A stretch of 64,000 bases of DNA from Trileptium ribeirensis (GCA_030248225.1 JASANE010018345.1:1-64000); one strand, 5' to 3'; counted from the first letter of the stretch, positions 46,808 through 58,100 are shown. Numbers and translations are program-made. Notes: generated from the sequence alone by a model not told the origin.

Positions 46808-49602
46808 GCTTGCCCAGTGGCACCTCTCAGTCCGTCTTGTGCGTTTTGCTCAATGCTAGAAGTTTGGCAAACAAAATCTTGGAATTTAACGCAAACGTAA
46901 TTAATAGGTCAAATTATAGTGTTATTATAGTTACCGAAACCTGGTTTCCAGAAAATTTTAATCCAGCTATAATCGATGCAAACAGATTTAATATTTTTAT
47001 GGCATCCCGAAGTAGCAGAGGTGGAGGTGTGGCCTGTTTTCTCCATAAAGCTTTTTATGCTAAAGAAATCCATTCAGAGTCACTCAATCGTTGTGAATTT
47101 TTGGTAATAGATTCGAAATTTAGTGGCATGCCTTTGCGAATTATTTCAGTTTATCGCCCACCCTCATGTTCTTATGCACATACAGAAGAATTGATTAGTA
47201 GAATTTCTTCTTTCATTATTCACCCTGTAATCATATTGGGCGATTTTAACGCCCCAGAAATTAATTGGTCAACCGATCATGCCCCACCTCAATCAGGTTC
47301 AGAATTAATCTTAGAATTTTCTGCTAAATGGAACTTGTCTCAGCTCGTCTTGGAACCTACTCGTGAGCAAAATATTCTCGATATTATTCTTGCTAGTGAT
47401 GACGCACCAATTTCTGAGGTAAATGTCACTGAACCATTTTCTAACAGTGACCATAGCATGATCGAATTTTCCCTTAGAACATTAATGCCAAAACCTAAGA
47501 CAAGAAAATTTCTAGATTTTAATGCAGCTGATTATGACTCATTAAATTCATTTATTGATTTGACGGATTGGAATCTAATTTTTGCAAATTCTCTTGATGT
47601 CGAATATTTGTGGCAGTGTCTTATATTAATAATACGTTTAGCAACAGTTATGTATGTCCCGGTTCGTACTGTAAATTTGTACGGCAAACAAGTTAAATGC
47701 AAATTATGTTATCGCACAATCCAACTTAAACGCAGAAAATCAGTATTGTGGCGTGCACATAAGCGCTCGCCAACTCCCTTAAGTAAGGAAAACTGGCGTG
47801 TTGTTTCACAAAATTTCCGTTCTTCCGTTAAAGATGATGTTAAGAAATATGAATCCTCCTTATCAATGAAAACAAACTCGTCTCTTTTCTGGAAGTACGT
47901 CAATTCACGCTTTAAAAGTCCTCAAAACACAATCGTTCTGTCAAATGCCAGTGATCAGTTAGAAAATCATCCTGCCGAGGTAGCGAAAATTTTTCTTCAT
48001 GCCTTTACTAAAGTCTTTGTCGTCGATGACAATAAAACTTATGATATTCCCCATGTCCCTACAACTATTTTTGAAGATAATTTTATAACTGACCAAGACA
48101 TCGGCCTTGCATTTAAAAAACTCAAAAATAAGCATTCAATTGGACCTGAAGGCTACCCACTCTTCTTTCTTAAAAAAATTTCGGAATCTTTAAAGCCAAT
48201 TTTGCGCATCTTATACAATGTAAGCGTAGAAACGGCAAACATTCCACTCGACTGGCGCTCTGCAATAATAACTCCCATCTATAAAGGACGTTGCTGTAAA
48301 ACGGATCCCCTCTCTTATCGCCCGATAAGCGTGATTAGTCCATTTATCCAACCTCTTGAGCATATAATAAAATCGAAATTATTGGACCATTTTAGGTTAA
48401 ACAGCATAATAAGTAAAGCTCAGCATGGTGCATTAACCCATAAGTCGACGGTGACTCAACTAATAGAATGTTTCGATACTTGGACTTCTATACTTGATAG
48501 CAATCCTAAGGTCAGCCTAGTCATTGTTTACTTAGACATAGCTAAGGCTTTTGACACGATTAGTCATAGAAGACTTCTTATTAAATTAAAAGCTTACGGT
48601 GTAAGCGAAAAGCTTTTGTTTTGGCTTCAAGCCTACCTCAATAGGCGTCAAGCTGTCAAAGTTCAAGACCATCATTCGGAATTTTCAGCAGTTACGAGTG
48701 GCATACCACAGGGTTCAGTTCTCGGTCCATTATTATTTCTAATATACATTAATGACCTTGTTAATGTCGTTCGTACTGCTGAAATTAAGATTTTTGTAGA
48801 TGATACCAAAATTTTTATGAAAATTCAAAACCCAATGGATATTCAAAATATGCAGGCTGATATAACCGCTGTTGAAAGATGGGGAATTGAAAATCAGCTT
48901 AATTTTTCTGTTTCTAAATCTGCAGTCTTTATAGCTGGCCGTTATCAAGGTAACATCAATCTTCAAATGGGAGGAACTTTCATTAAACATAAAGACGAAA
49001 TTTTAGATCTAGGCGTCTGGGTTTCAAACAATTTGAAGCCCACTAAACATATAGACCAGATTTGCCTTAAAGCTTTCAAAATATGCGGACATATATTACG
49101 AACTTTTCATACCAATGACATCAAAGTAATCTCAAACTTGTACAAATCATATGTTCGACCAGTTTTAGAGTATGCTTCTCCTGTTTGGAGCCCCTTTCAA
49201 ATTTCACATATAGATAAAATCGAACGTGTCCAGAAATATTTTACACGAAATCTACCGGGAATGCGAAACTTAAACTATAAAAATAGGCTGTCTAGTTTAA
49301 ATCTATTCTCTCTGGAACACCGTCGTTTATTAAATGACCTTAAGCTGGCACACCAAATCATTAATGGACATATTGTTCTTGATTTTGATCAGTTTTTTAG
49401 CCGAGCTCAGCGACCAGGACGAAATTTGTTAGCTGTACCTCTTTTCCGAACACACTTGAGAAAGCACTTTTTTGCTAGAAGAGTTGTTATAGTATATAAT
49501 AGCCTACCTGATGCCGTGATTAGTCTGCCATTAGGAAAATTTAGTAAAGAAATTGAAGCTATTGACTTATCAAAATTCTTGAACGGGACCTATGTTAAAT
49601 AA
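46804..49602 (+). CDS. CR1-like LINE ORF2: AP-endonuclease and reverse transcriptase
   Basis: This is a 932-residue polyprotein that nicks target DNA and copies the element RNA there (target-primed reverse transcription). The endonuclease occupies about residues 12-225: LLNARSL (Asn17), VTETWF (Glu45), GDFN (146-149) and SDH (215-217), all catalytic positions present. The reverse transcriptase follows: SYRPISVISP, VYLDIAKAFDTISHRRLL, SGIPQGSVLGPLLFLIYIND and IFVDDTKIF. The active-site box is FVDD (about residue 665), not the common FADD. The frame opens with GTG at 46804, overlapping the ORF1 stop; the first ATG lies deep in the endonuclease. The whole ORF is intact, so this copy may be functional if translation of ORF2 can start. 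Confidence 0.93.
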   Translation: MSLPSGTSQSVLCVLLNARSLANKILEFNANVINRSNYSVIIVTETWFPENFNPAIIDANRFNIFMASRSSRGGGVACFLHKAFYAKEIHSESLNRCEFLVIDSKFSGMPLRIISVYRPPSCSYAHTEELISRISSFIIHPVIILGDFNAPEINWSTDHAPPQSGSELILEFSAKWNLSQLVLEPTREQNILDIILASDDAPISEVNVTEPFSNSDHSMIEFSLRTLMPKPKTRKFLDFNAADYDSLNSFIDLTDWNLIFANSLDVEYLWQCLILIIRLATVMYVPVRTVNLYGKQVKCKLCYRTIQLKRRKSVLWRAHKRSPTPLSKENWRVVSQNFRSSVKDDVKKYESSLSMKTNSSLFWKYVNSRFKSPQNTIVLSNASDQLENHPAEVAKIFLHAFTKVFVVDDNKTYDIPHVPTTIFEDNFITDQDIGLAFKKLKNKHSIGPEGYPLFFLKKISESLKPILRILYNVSVETANIPLDWRSAIITPIYKGRCCKTDPLSYRPISVISPFIQPLEHIIKSKLLDHFRLNSIISKAQHGALTHKSTVTQLIECFDTWTSILDSNPKVSLVIVYLDIAKAFDTISHRRLLIKLKAYGVSEKLLFWLQAYLNRRQAVKVQDHHSEFSAVTSGIPQGSVLGPLLFLIYINDLVNVVRTAEIKIFVDDTKIFMKIQNPMDIQNMQADITAVERWGIENQLNFSVSKSAVFIAGRYQGNINLQMGGTFIKHKDEILDLGVWVSNNLKPTKHIDQICLKAFKICGHILRTFHTNDIKVISNLYKSYVRPVLEYASPVWSPFQISHIDKIERVQKYFTRNLPGMRNLNYKNRLSSLNLFSLEHRRLLNDLKLAHQIINGHIVLDFDQFFSRAQRPGRNLLAVPLFRTHLRKHFFARRVVIVYNSLPDAVISLPLGKFSKEIEAIDLSKFLNGTYVK

Positions 49603-50108
49603 TGTCGCACCTGTACAATATCCAGAATAATCACCCGCAGATTGTAAAAAGGCCATTTGGCTTCCTTCTGCGTTTCTCTCAGCAAACTTATGAATTTTTC
49701 TTTTTTCTATTTCTAGCAACGAAAAAGATTTACTGTGAGTTTCGTTATTGCTTTGTTATTTTATATCTGAAGAATGATACTAACGTTTGTTAATGATGAT
49801 GATAATTTCACTGCGAAATCATAAATATATTTGCTTTGAGAAAAAAATAAATCAAATCAAATCAATGTAGATGCTCATATAAACAAGTAATCCCACCATG
49901 GTCGGCAAAATTTATAGAAACCAAAATACCGGAAGGAGTAAACGAAGGCGATAAGATAATAGTAGAGCCTTTAATGAAAAGCAGCAATGGTCTATCAACA
50001 CCAAACAGCGTTATCAAGGTGGAAAAAGGCAAAATAATGGTACCGGTATGCAGCCTAAATACGGTAGAAATTGAGATAATCAAGACCAACCACTAGTACG
50101 CAAAGTGG

Positions 50109-51270
50109 ATGAGACATTTATATATAAAAACAGTGGTCGACGAGGAAAAAGCTCAAAGAGCAATCGATCGATTCGAAAAGAAACGAAGTCGAATGGAAGA
50201 AATAAAGTGGACTAAAATTGGAAAAAGAGGAAACCCGATAATCAAATCTTGGGCTGACGATATCCAAATAAAGAATCCACAAACAATATTGATGGTGGAT
50301 ACAGAAGTACAGGAACGAAAAATGGAGCAACGAGGATGTAATATCGAACAATTCCAAGAACAAATAATACGCCAAACCAAACTCATGAACAATATTGAAC
50401 TTCCAGCCGAAATCAATCTGGAAAAATCAGTTACCGATAAAGAAGGAAAGGCATATTTAGCAACTGTATTGCACAATTACCAAGACGTCTTCTCGAAATC
50501 AGATTACGATATCGGTATTAACACACATGTGGAACATTATATTCAAACAACAGTTGAAATCCGGTACAGAAACCATTACGACGATTACCGAAACCAAGCG
50601 AGCAAGCATGTACAAGAAATGCTCGACCAAGGAGTGATGAGAAGATCATATAACCCTTGGGCTTCACCAATCGTCCTAACCAACATGAAGGACGGATCAA
50701 AAAGATTCTGTGCAGGATTACAAAATGCTAAATTCGATCACAAAACGAGATAGTTTTCCGTTCCCAAGAATTGACGAAATGCTGGATGCATTACGCGGAG
50801 CAAAATACTTCTCAACCTTAGACTTAAAGTCAGGATATTGGCAAGTACCAATGAACGAACAAGATAAAGAAAAGACAGCGTTCATATGGCATGAAGGATT
50901 GTTCGAATGCAACGTTATGCCTTTTGGATTAACGAACGCACCTGCAACATATCAAAGAATGATGCAGCTGGCATTGGCGGGTCCTGGTGGAATCGTGTCT
51001 ATGTTACTTAGATGATATAATCTTTTCGACATCGTTCTGGGATCATTTGTAGATATCAGTCAAATAATACAACGATTTCGAGAAGCGAATCTCAAGGCAA
51101 AAGGGTCGAAATACGAATTCTTAAAAGAAGAAATTCCATTTCTCGGATATATCGTATCAATTAAAGGAATATCAACAGACCCTGGAAAGATCGAGAAAAT
51201 ACAAAATTTCTCAAAACCGAAAACAGTAACACAGCTCACAAGTTTCCGTGGTCTAACCGGGTATTATTAA
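50109..51270 (+). pseudogene. Gypsy-type reverse transcriptase, broken
   Basis: Conserved blocks are visible: KHVQEMLDQGVMRRSYNPWA, then FPFPRIDEMLDAL, FSTLDLKSGYWQVPMN and MPFGLTNAPATYQRMM. The YLDD active-site box (YLDDIIFS, about 51004-51030) is retained but in another frame after a shift near 50980. FLGYIVS and TSFRGLTGYY follow, the latter before an in-frame stop near 51268. This belongs to the Ty3/gypsy (Metaviridae) pol lineage. Confidence 0.92.
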
Positions 51271-51379
51271 CAATTTGTATCCGATTATGGAGCTATAGCA
51301 CCACCATTATACATCACCAACAGGCGAACAAGAATGGTGAAATTCAGCCAATTATGGACGGAGGAAACCCAACAAGCGT

Positions 51380-51874
51380 TAGATACCTTAAAAATAAAGA
51401 TGACAACACTTCCAATATTGGGATATCCAAAACCATACAAACCGTTCATCCTATAGACGGATGCAAGCAAACATGGTATTGGATATATATCAGCTCAAGA
51501 ACATGAAACAGGAAACGAGCATGTGATTCACTATGGTAGCAATAAATACCGTGACGAAGAAACTCGATACTCAATAACAGAACAAAGAATGCTTGGCAGT
51601 AATTCGAGCAGTTCCACATTTCCGGTCGTATTTATTGGGATACCATACAACGGTCATCACGGACCACGCACCATTAGTCCAAATTCTCACCAAGAAACGA
51701 CCGTTAGAACAGATGACTATACGATTACCACGAATGACCAACAAGATTCTTGAGTATGGATATAGAATAGCATACAAACCAGGGCGATATCACCAAAATG
51801 CGGATTATATGTCGAGACTACCAGTAGTTCCTGGAACCGAAAACCTAGAAATAGAGGAAGAAGAATCGATATAA
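51380..51874 (+). pseudogene. Gypsy-type RNase H, broken
   Basis: Seen are ALDTLKIKM, PILGYPKPYKPF then a stop directly before TDASKHGIGY, YSITEQRML, VITDHAPLVQIL and PGRYHQNADYMSRLP. These are the standard RNase H blocks of gypsy elements, split over two frames by a shift near 51600 and one stop. Confidence 0.9.
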
Positions 51875-51986
51875 GCCGCTAATGACCAAAAGAACTAGCG
51901 GAGACCAACAAAAGCGATTCAAATAAGAACGATACAAGCTGGAAGAAAGAAACAAAAAGAACAGGAACTAAAGAAAACCAAAAGAA

Positions 51987-52460
51987 ATGAAATCCAAGAG
52001 TCAAAAAATACCCAATAGCGGCAATAGACCAACAAGAATCCGATTCCAAAGAACATTAATATTCAAAACGGAAATACAATTACAACCAACTCAAGTAGAA
52101 AATAGCAAATCGACCGAAACAAAACGAGACAAAGAAGTAGTAATCGGAGATGGAAAGAAAAATAGCCAAAAGACGGGACGAACAAAGGATGACCCTAGGA
52201 AAGGACCAATGAGGAAAGAAAGCGAACAACTACAGAAAGAAGAAACCCAATTAACCAAAAATACAATAACATTTAGTGATAGCGAGGAAGAGCAAGCAGC
52301 TGAAATAACGAACGAAACATCAGAAGAAGAAAATAGCGTAGTCGAACTTTTCAACGAGGAAAACAAACCGAACAACCGTTACTACAAAGACGAAACAACC
52401 AAGAAAAAGAGTTCAAGTGGAACCATTAATGGAAAACGAACAAAGAATGGCCCAAACTGA
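51987..52460 (+). pseudogene. Charged linker between RNase H and integrase
   Basis: This is a 157-residue open stretch with almost no hydrophobic residues, rich in Lys, Arg, Glu, Asn and Ser, with an acidic patch (SDSEEEQAAEITNETSEEEN). It shares the frame of the following integrase N-terminus with two stops between. Most gypsy pol proteins have only a short tether here. Function unknown; it may be a disordered tether or a nuclear-localisation segment. Confidence 0.6.
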
Positions 52461-52538
52461 GCAACAAGGAAGAACGGAATCGGATCAACCAGACGAACCT
52501 GAAATAACCGAAGCCGAAAGTACTCGCAATATTTCCGA

Positions 52539-53820
52539 TTGGAACCACCGTGGACACCAGATGAATTAGTACGCGCACAAAATGAAGACCCATGTATTCA
52601 TTCATTTAAATATTACATCGAAAACAATGAATTCTTAGATACAACTCCTGAATTCGAAAAGAAATCGATCGTAACACATGGATACCAACTTATTATATTC
52701 GGCGATATCATATCGATTACGAAGGAAACATCGATCACAACGAACCAAGCCATGGGAATTTTAAATTATAGTAACTCCTGACTTCCGACGACCATTGCTC
52801 GAAATGTACCATATATCGAAATATGGAGCACACTTAGGATCCGAAAGGAAGTATGATTGAAAACAAGAAAATTTTTCTGGCAAGTATGGCTATTGATCTA
52901 CGACAATATATTGAAGAATGTATTCCGTGTGCTGGATTTCGACAGGGTCTAAAAAAAGAAATCCGCTACAACCGATCAAAGCACTAGCACCTTTCCATAT
53001 GCTAGGCATCGATGTTATCGTTCCTCTACCACCAACTCAATCTGGTAACAAATATATCATCTGTTCCATGGGTTACATCACGAAATAGACTGAAGCATTC
53101 GCAGTACCAGACCAAACGGCAAGCACAATCACGAAACTCTTTATCGAAAGAATCGTATGCCCACATGGAGTTCCACGAGTAGTATTAACTGATCAAGGAC
53201 CTTGTTTTACTGCTGAGAACTTTACAAAAGAATTGACATTAATTGGAACCAAGAAAGTGTATTCGGCACCATATCGTCACCAAGCTAATGGATTAGTCGA
53301 AAGATGGAATAAAACGCTCTAAGCGATGCTTAAACCTACAACAGAATTGACCCCCGACAGATGGGACGAATTCTTGGAACCGCTACGTTTTGTGTATAGA
53401 ATTGCGGTTCACGCTCCAACTGGACGAGCCCCATTTTTCTTACTACGTGGTCGAGATCCAGATTTACCCAGAGAAAACCCAATCCACGGATATCTTACAG
53501 CAACTACAGACGAGGGATATGCATCGCAATTAATCGAAAAATTAACAATAGCACGGGAACGGGTAAGAAAAAACTATTCTTATCACAAAACTAGTATAAA
53601 CAGTATATACTTCGACCGGAGAGCACAGAAAATAATATTCAACAACGGCGACTTAGTCCTAATGAAAAATCCAAACAAATCTTCAATGGGCACATATAGT
53701 AGCGTTTATCACCAAGAATTCTATAAACTTTTTCGAATAATCGAAGTCAAAATCCCGAATATTTTACTAGTGAAAGTTGGCAGTGCAACCCAACGAGCAA
53801 AATGGTATAATTGCACCTAA
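52539..53820 (+). pseudogene. Gypsy-type integrase, broken
   Basis: The HHCC zinc region (MYHISKYGAHLGSER then ECIPCAGF), the catalytic core (LGIDVIVPLPP, VVLTDQGPCF, HQANGLVERWNKTL: the D, D and E positions are all readable) and a C-terminal domain (FNNGDLVLMKNPNKSS) are present across three frames. At least two single-codon stops and several frameshifts disable it. Confidence 0.92.
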
Positions 53821-53914
53821 TTTAAACATTTTGAGGGAGATCTAGAAGATTATGTGGGATATGAAGCCAAATTAAACGTGTTCAAAAAGAATCACGTCAA
53901 CACTTAGCCCCTGA

Positions 53915-54078
53915 GGACTATTGTTGTGGTAAATGTAAGACTCTTGGAAAGAGGACAACTCAACGGATTAGTTGTTAAATGGGCCTAATGTGATAGATGT
54001 TTCTTATGGTTCCACCAAGCCTGCGTAGGACTACAGTATAACCCTCAGGAAGCCCTATGGTATTGCGCTCCTTGCATA
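53915..54078 (+). pseudogene. PHD-like zinc finger at the gypsy C-terminus, frameshifted
   Basis: Downstream of the integrase, YCCGKCK in one frame and CDRCFLWFHQACVG then WYCAPC in another together supply the C4HC3 pattern of a PHD finger, separated by a frameshift and two stops. PHD fingers bind histone tails, so in an intact element this could have guided integration to chosen chromatin. That role is an inference. Confidence 0.7.
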
Positions 54079-54120
54079 AAAATTTATTCGACCCAGGAAC
54101 ACATTTTACAAGGAATAAAA

Positions 54121-55190
54121 CATGATCATACCTATGCAAGCAGAACTGAATAAAACAATGACTAATAATAATTACAATAGAATTTCTGAATAACTCTAAA
54201 CGCAAAAACTAAAAAGTGCTTGTCGTGACAACTAGAAAATAAATTTAAAAACTAAAAGAACCAATAAATTGTATAAGGATTATAAAATAAATTATATAAA
54301 GATTGTAAAATATTACGAAGTAAAATGCAAAGTAAAAAACCGGAACAAAGGATAATCGATTCGAAATAAACAACAAATTAGATCAATGACAACCGATGCG
54401 TAAGGAAACCAATACAAAATATATCGAAGTAACACCGATATCCAAATAAAACGATAACGATTCACAAAGGAAAAGGTAACCAAAAAAGACCCCAACGACG
54501 ACGCCGATAATGCCGAAACTAAACCGGTAAACACAAGCCAGTAACCAACGACCTACCAGATGATACCGACGACAAAATCAAACAACGCCGGTAATGACAA
54601 ACCGGTAAATCAACGAGGAAACCAACAACAATACTGGTAAATCAACGACAAAACCAACGACGTAGTAATCGAAAATCGGTAGCAGACGAAACCGGTAATT
54701 GCAAAAATGGTATATCGGCGAAATTGAAATCCGAAAATGGCCACCGAAGACCGAAATACGGAAATAATAACCGTAACGTCAACAAAAGAAGAATAATTTA
54801 AAAATGAAAGAAAGTTATAAAACCGGAATAAACCGGTAACAAAAAGAAATAAAAATAATTTTTTGATTACAATTGTATGCATATATGTGTCCAATCTTTA
54901 TTAATTTCAGTAAATTATTTTGGGAGGGGGTCCCACACCCGAAGAACTCCCCTTGGCAGAAAGAAGAAAGAAAAGTAGATGTAAATTAGGGCTGGATAAC
55001 GAGAGAAGAAAGTCCAAAAGGGAGATAGGAACCGGTAAATGAAAGAAAATAAAACGGAAAAGCGTCAGTGTAAGACGCAATGTCAAAAGACGGGGTGAAT
55101 GGTACGAAAGAAATAAAAAGGGTATGGGCACAAAACCGGGAAATAAAACAAATATGGTAGTGGGCTCAAGTTAAGGGCCTCGACCCGTGG
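54121..55190 (+). other. Degenerate ACCGGTAA-rich stretch, likely gypsy 3' non-coding region
   Basis: ACCGGTAA and near variants recur about ten times between 54520 and 55040 without fixed period. A purine tract lies at 54921-54930. Following the decayed pol, this is probably the element's 3' untranslated part, but no LTR boundary could be set. Confidence 0.45.
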
Positions 55191-58100
55191 TGTGAATGGG
55201 TTCAAAACTCAAAACTTCTCCCGTTAGCCTCTTGAGGACACTGATATATTTCGTTTTGAGAGCATCAGTGCAAGATGCTCAACCAACAACCGGGGATGTA
55301 AGGGGTCTACTAGGCTACCAGGAGGGTTTCCAGTCCAAACCCGCCCCAAAACCCCAGAATTTATTAAAAACCACGGGTTGGTCACCAAATCCCTTATTAT
55401 ATCCCTTCCACCCCTGGGATTTTCTTTCTCGTTTCCTTGTTTTCTTTCTTTTCGTGCTAATTTGCATAATTAGCACTGTTATTAGTACTGTTAAATTTTG
55501 TTTATTAGCTAACATATGTAAGTTTCGGTTCTCTTTTCCTAGTTTAGTTTGAGCTTAGGTCGCGTCAGGTGACGTCCAGGTCTAGTTCGGCCGGTTCTAA
55601 CAATAGTTTAGAAACTAGTTCAAGCTTTTGCAGTTTCTTTTAATAATTGTATACGACTCGAGAGGTATGTCGAATGTTCGCAATAGCCGCCACGAATGAT
55701 ACTATTGATCTTAATTGTTATTTTTAACTAATAGGGTCACCTAGCTAGCATTCTACACGATTTTTGGAATGTAAGCGCCTGGCTTTGTGGTTTATGAAAA
55801 GTTTACGTCTTTCTTGACATTTGTAGTGGCGTAACGAATTTGGGTTATGGTTCTTGAGCCTTAGCGAACGGATGTGCGACACCGCTTTACTGTTGGACAA
55901 GTTTTACGATTGAATTGCTCAACTAATTCGTGAATTGCCTTGCTGAAAACCCAACGTGAGTAAAATCAAAGCTACACAAAAAGCAGGTACTCATCATTAC
56001 AATATTTTACATTATTCTATTATTATTCTCTAATAAAACTCGAGAGAGCACGCGCGTAACAGTAAAAATAACGGGCCTCCTTAGAGTTCAAAGTGCAGAC
56101 CATCCAGTTGAGAAATACCTCGTGAAGTAAGCTGGAAGGGAAGTACTTAAGTACACCTACGGTGAGTTCGGGACGCGGGTAACCAGACCAAGTAATTCAT
56201 TGGGAACCAGAGCGTAGCTGCCATTACTCAATAGTTATAGATCTGACCTGGGTAGCCGTCCGGAAGCGGGAACATTAAAATAACGGCACGTAATTAGTGT
56301 AAATCTAAGATCATAGGCTTCGTACAAACCAACAAGGGAAATTAATAGTGCATCAGGATCCTTCAGTAAGCCGTCCGGATACTGATGGCTCTAAGGAAAC
56401 TATTAGTCTAAATCTAAGGCCGACGTTAAGGTTCTTAGGCGTACGGGTCTAACCGTCCGGAAGACTAAGTACGTGTGAGCTTATCGGCCTTCTCCGCGGC
56501 ACGTTTCTTACCAAAACGTAACCGACATCTCCAATGGTGGCCAAAGGGAAAGGGGTGAAAACAGAGCGAAGTCGGACATTATCCCAAAATATAAGTAAAA
56601 TCAAGATTAAGAGGAAAGGAGCCACCAAAGGGGATGGACCGGTCTTCCAGCGATCGGAGATACCCCTTGTCACGGAAGAAAGTTGCGCGAGTTCCCAATG
56701 GTAGACATGTCATTGTCCTGGGCAGGGATATCAAGGTTATATCTGGGGCATAAAACAGTTTACAAGGTAAATTGAATTGGCCGTGTATAGTAAGGCCAAT
56801 ACCTAGTTGACGTAGACTAATTAACAGCTGCGGTTGTTTTCCTATGTGACTTAAACCATTGGTGGAATGCAAGTTGCAGATAATCCAGGAAAGAGTAAGT
56901 TTACGTGAAACCAACGTTGGAAATTTAGCTTGGTTTGATTTTGTGCACTCGGCACCTTTCAGCCAGAGCGAGCTTGAGATAGTTGATTTATTACCAAGTG
57001 AAATTGAATTAGCGAGATCGAGTATCCATGCTACTAAAGATCATATCCTGGCGAGTCCAAAAGACGAGCCTTGGGTAATGAATTTTAACATTGAAAAAAC
57101 CTAAAAGTGGGTCTAATTGAATTTAGAATTAAACTCAAGAAATTTGATCAGCGTTGGCGAATTCGTGTAATCCTGGCCTCAACGCTTAATTTTATATACC
57201 TTGGCGAGTTCGCATAACGAGCCATGATATGAGGTTGAATTGAAAATAGTTCTAGAAAAAGTAGATTTTGATTATAAATTGGAACTTTGAGTAAAACATG
57301 AATTTTTAAACAAAAATATAGGGCTGTGAGGAGTAAAGTTTTATATGAAATTTATTAATCTGTAAAGATAAATGAGCGTTATTGTTGTGCAAATGTTAAC
57401 CAGAAAAGGAGAAAATAACCTTAAACCACAGCGAGCTCGAGTAGCGAGTCTGTAGTATTTTGATAATTTATTGTAAGATTTTGTATGAAATTTTGAGAGT
57501 GTTTTAGTGCCCGTGTAGGCTGACACAGAATTTATCTTAGAAATTTTTAGTAAGTTTTGCTCAAAAATATTTAACAAATTCAATACTGCCACGGTGCGCC
57601 CGAGTAGACCCGTGAGCAGCTAAATTTAGATTGGCATCGGGTAATGCAAGTGAATGAAAAGATTAATTTCAACATCAAAATATTTAGTTAAAAACGTTCT
57701 TAGCACCAGGGTGTTCGAGTAACAATCAATAGCATCTGTTGACCGAAATTTTCCGAGTAAATTTTAGAAGAAAGCAACTAACTAATATTGGTTTTACATT
57801 TAGTTTTTATTAACAGTTTGTCAACATCCAAGGGAAAGCGAGCTGCATTAGCTCTGAAGGCGTCCATGCTCCGACTTAACTCAGCAATGCGGCCAGAGTT
57901 AAGACAGGGTATGGGGCTAGAGAAGCAGGTATAACCATCAGGTTCCAGGGTTGTTGGATGCATGACTATGCACTCGGGAACATATTGTTACCATTTATGT
58001 ATTAACCAGTGAGCAAAATGTATTACCTGTGCTGTTCGTGATACTAGTATTGGGGCAAAGTATAACTGCACCAGACACTAAAACTATTGCTATATACAGA

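Larger units (their letters stand above)
45986..49865 (+). mobile_element. Apparently intact CR1-like non-LTR retrotransposon
   Basis: ORF1 and ORF2 lie in tandem and are followed by about 260 bases of 3' UTR ending in a short (AAATC)n tail near 49840-49865, the simple-repeat end typical of CR1/Jockey-group LINEs. The 5' limit of the UTR is not visible; 45840-45985 is a plausible leader. No target-site duplication could be assigned. The sequence directly after the tail is the interior of a Ty3/gypsy pol. Confidence 0.88.
49880..54120 (+). pseudogene. Decayed Ty3/gypsy-type LTR retrotransposon, pol region
   Basis: In order there are a protease-RT linker (49880-50100), reverse transcriptase, RNase H, a charged linker, integrase and a PHD-like finger, spread over all three forward frames with stops and frameshifts. 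Several stops look like single C-to-T or G-to-A changes, for example in the integrase at about 53087 and 53320. Gag, most of the protease and a 5' LTR are missing. The 5' end is cut at the LINE tail. A purine tract (TGGGAGGGGG, 54921-54930) may be the old polypurine tract, but no LTR pair was recognised. Not functional. Confidence 0.9.

Noticed and set aside
50153..52375. Minus-strand ORFs across the gypsy region
   Set aside because: They are shadows of the plus-strand pol fragments.
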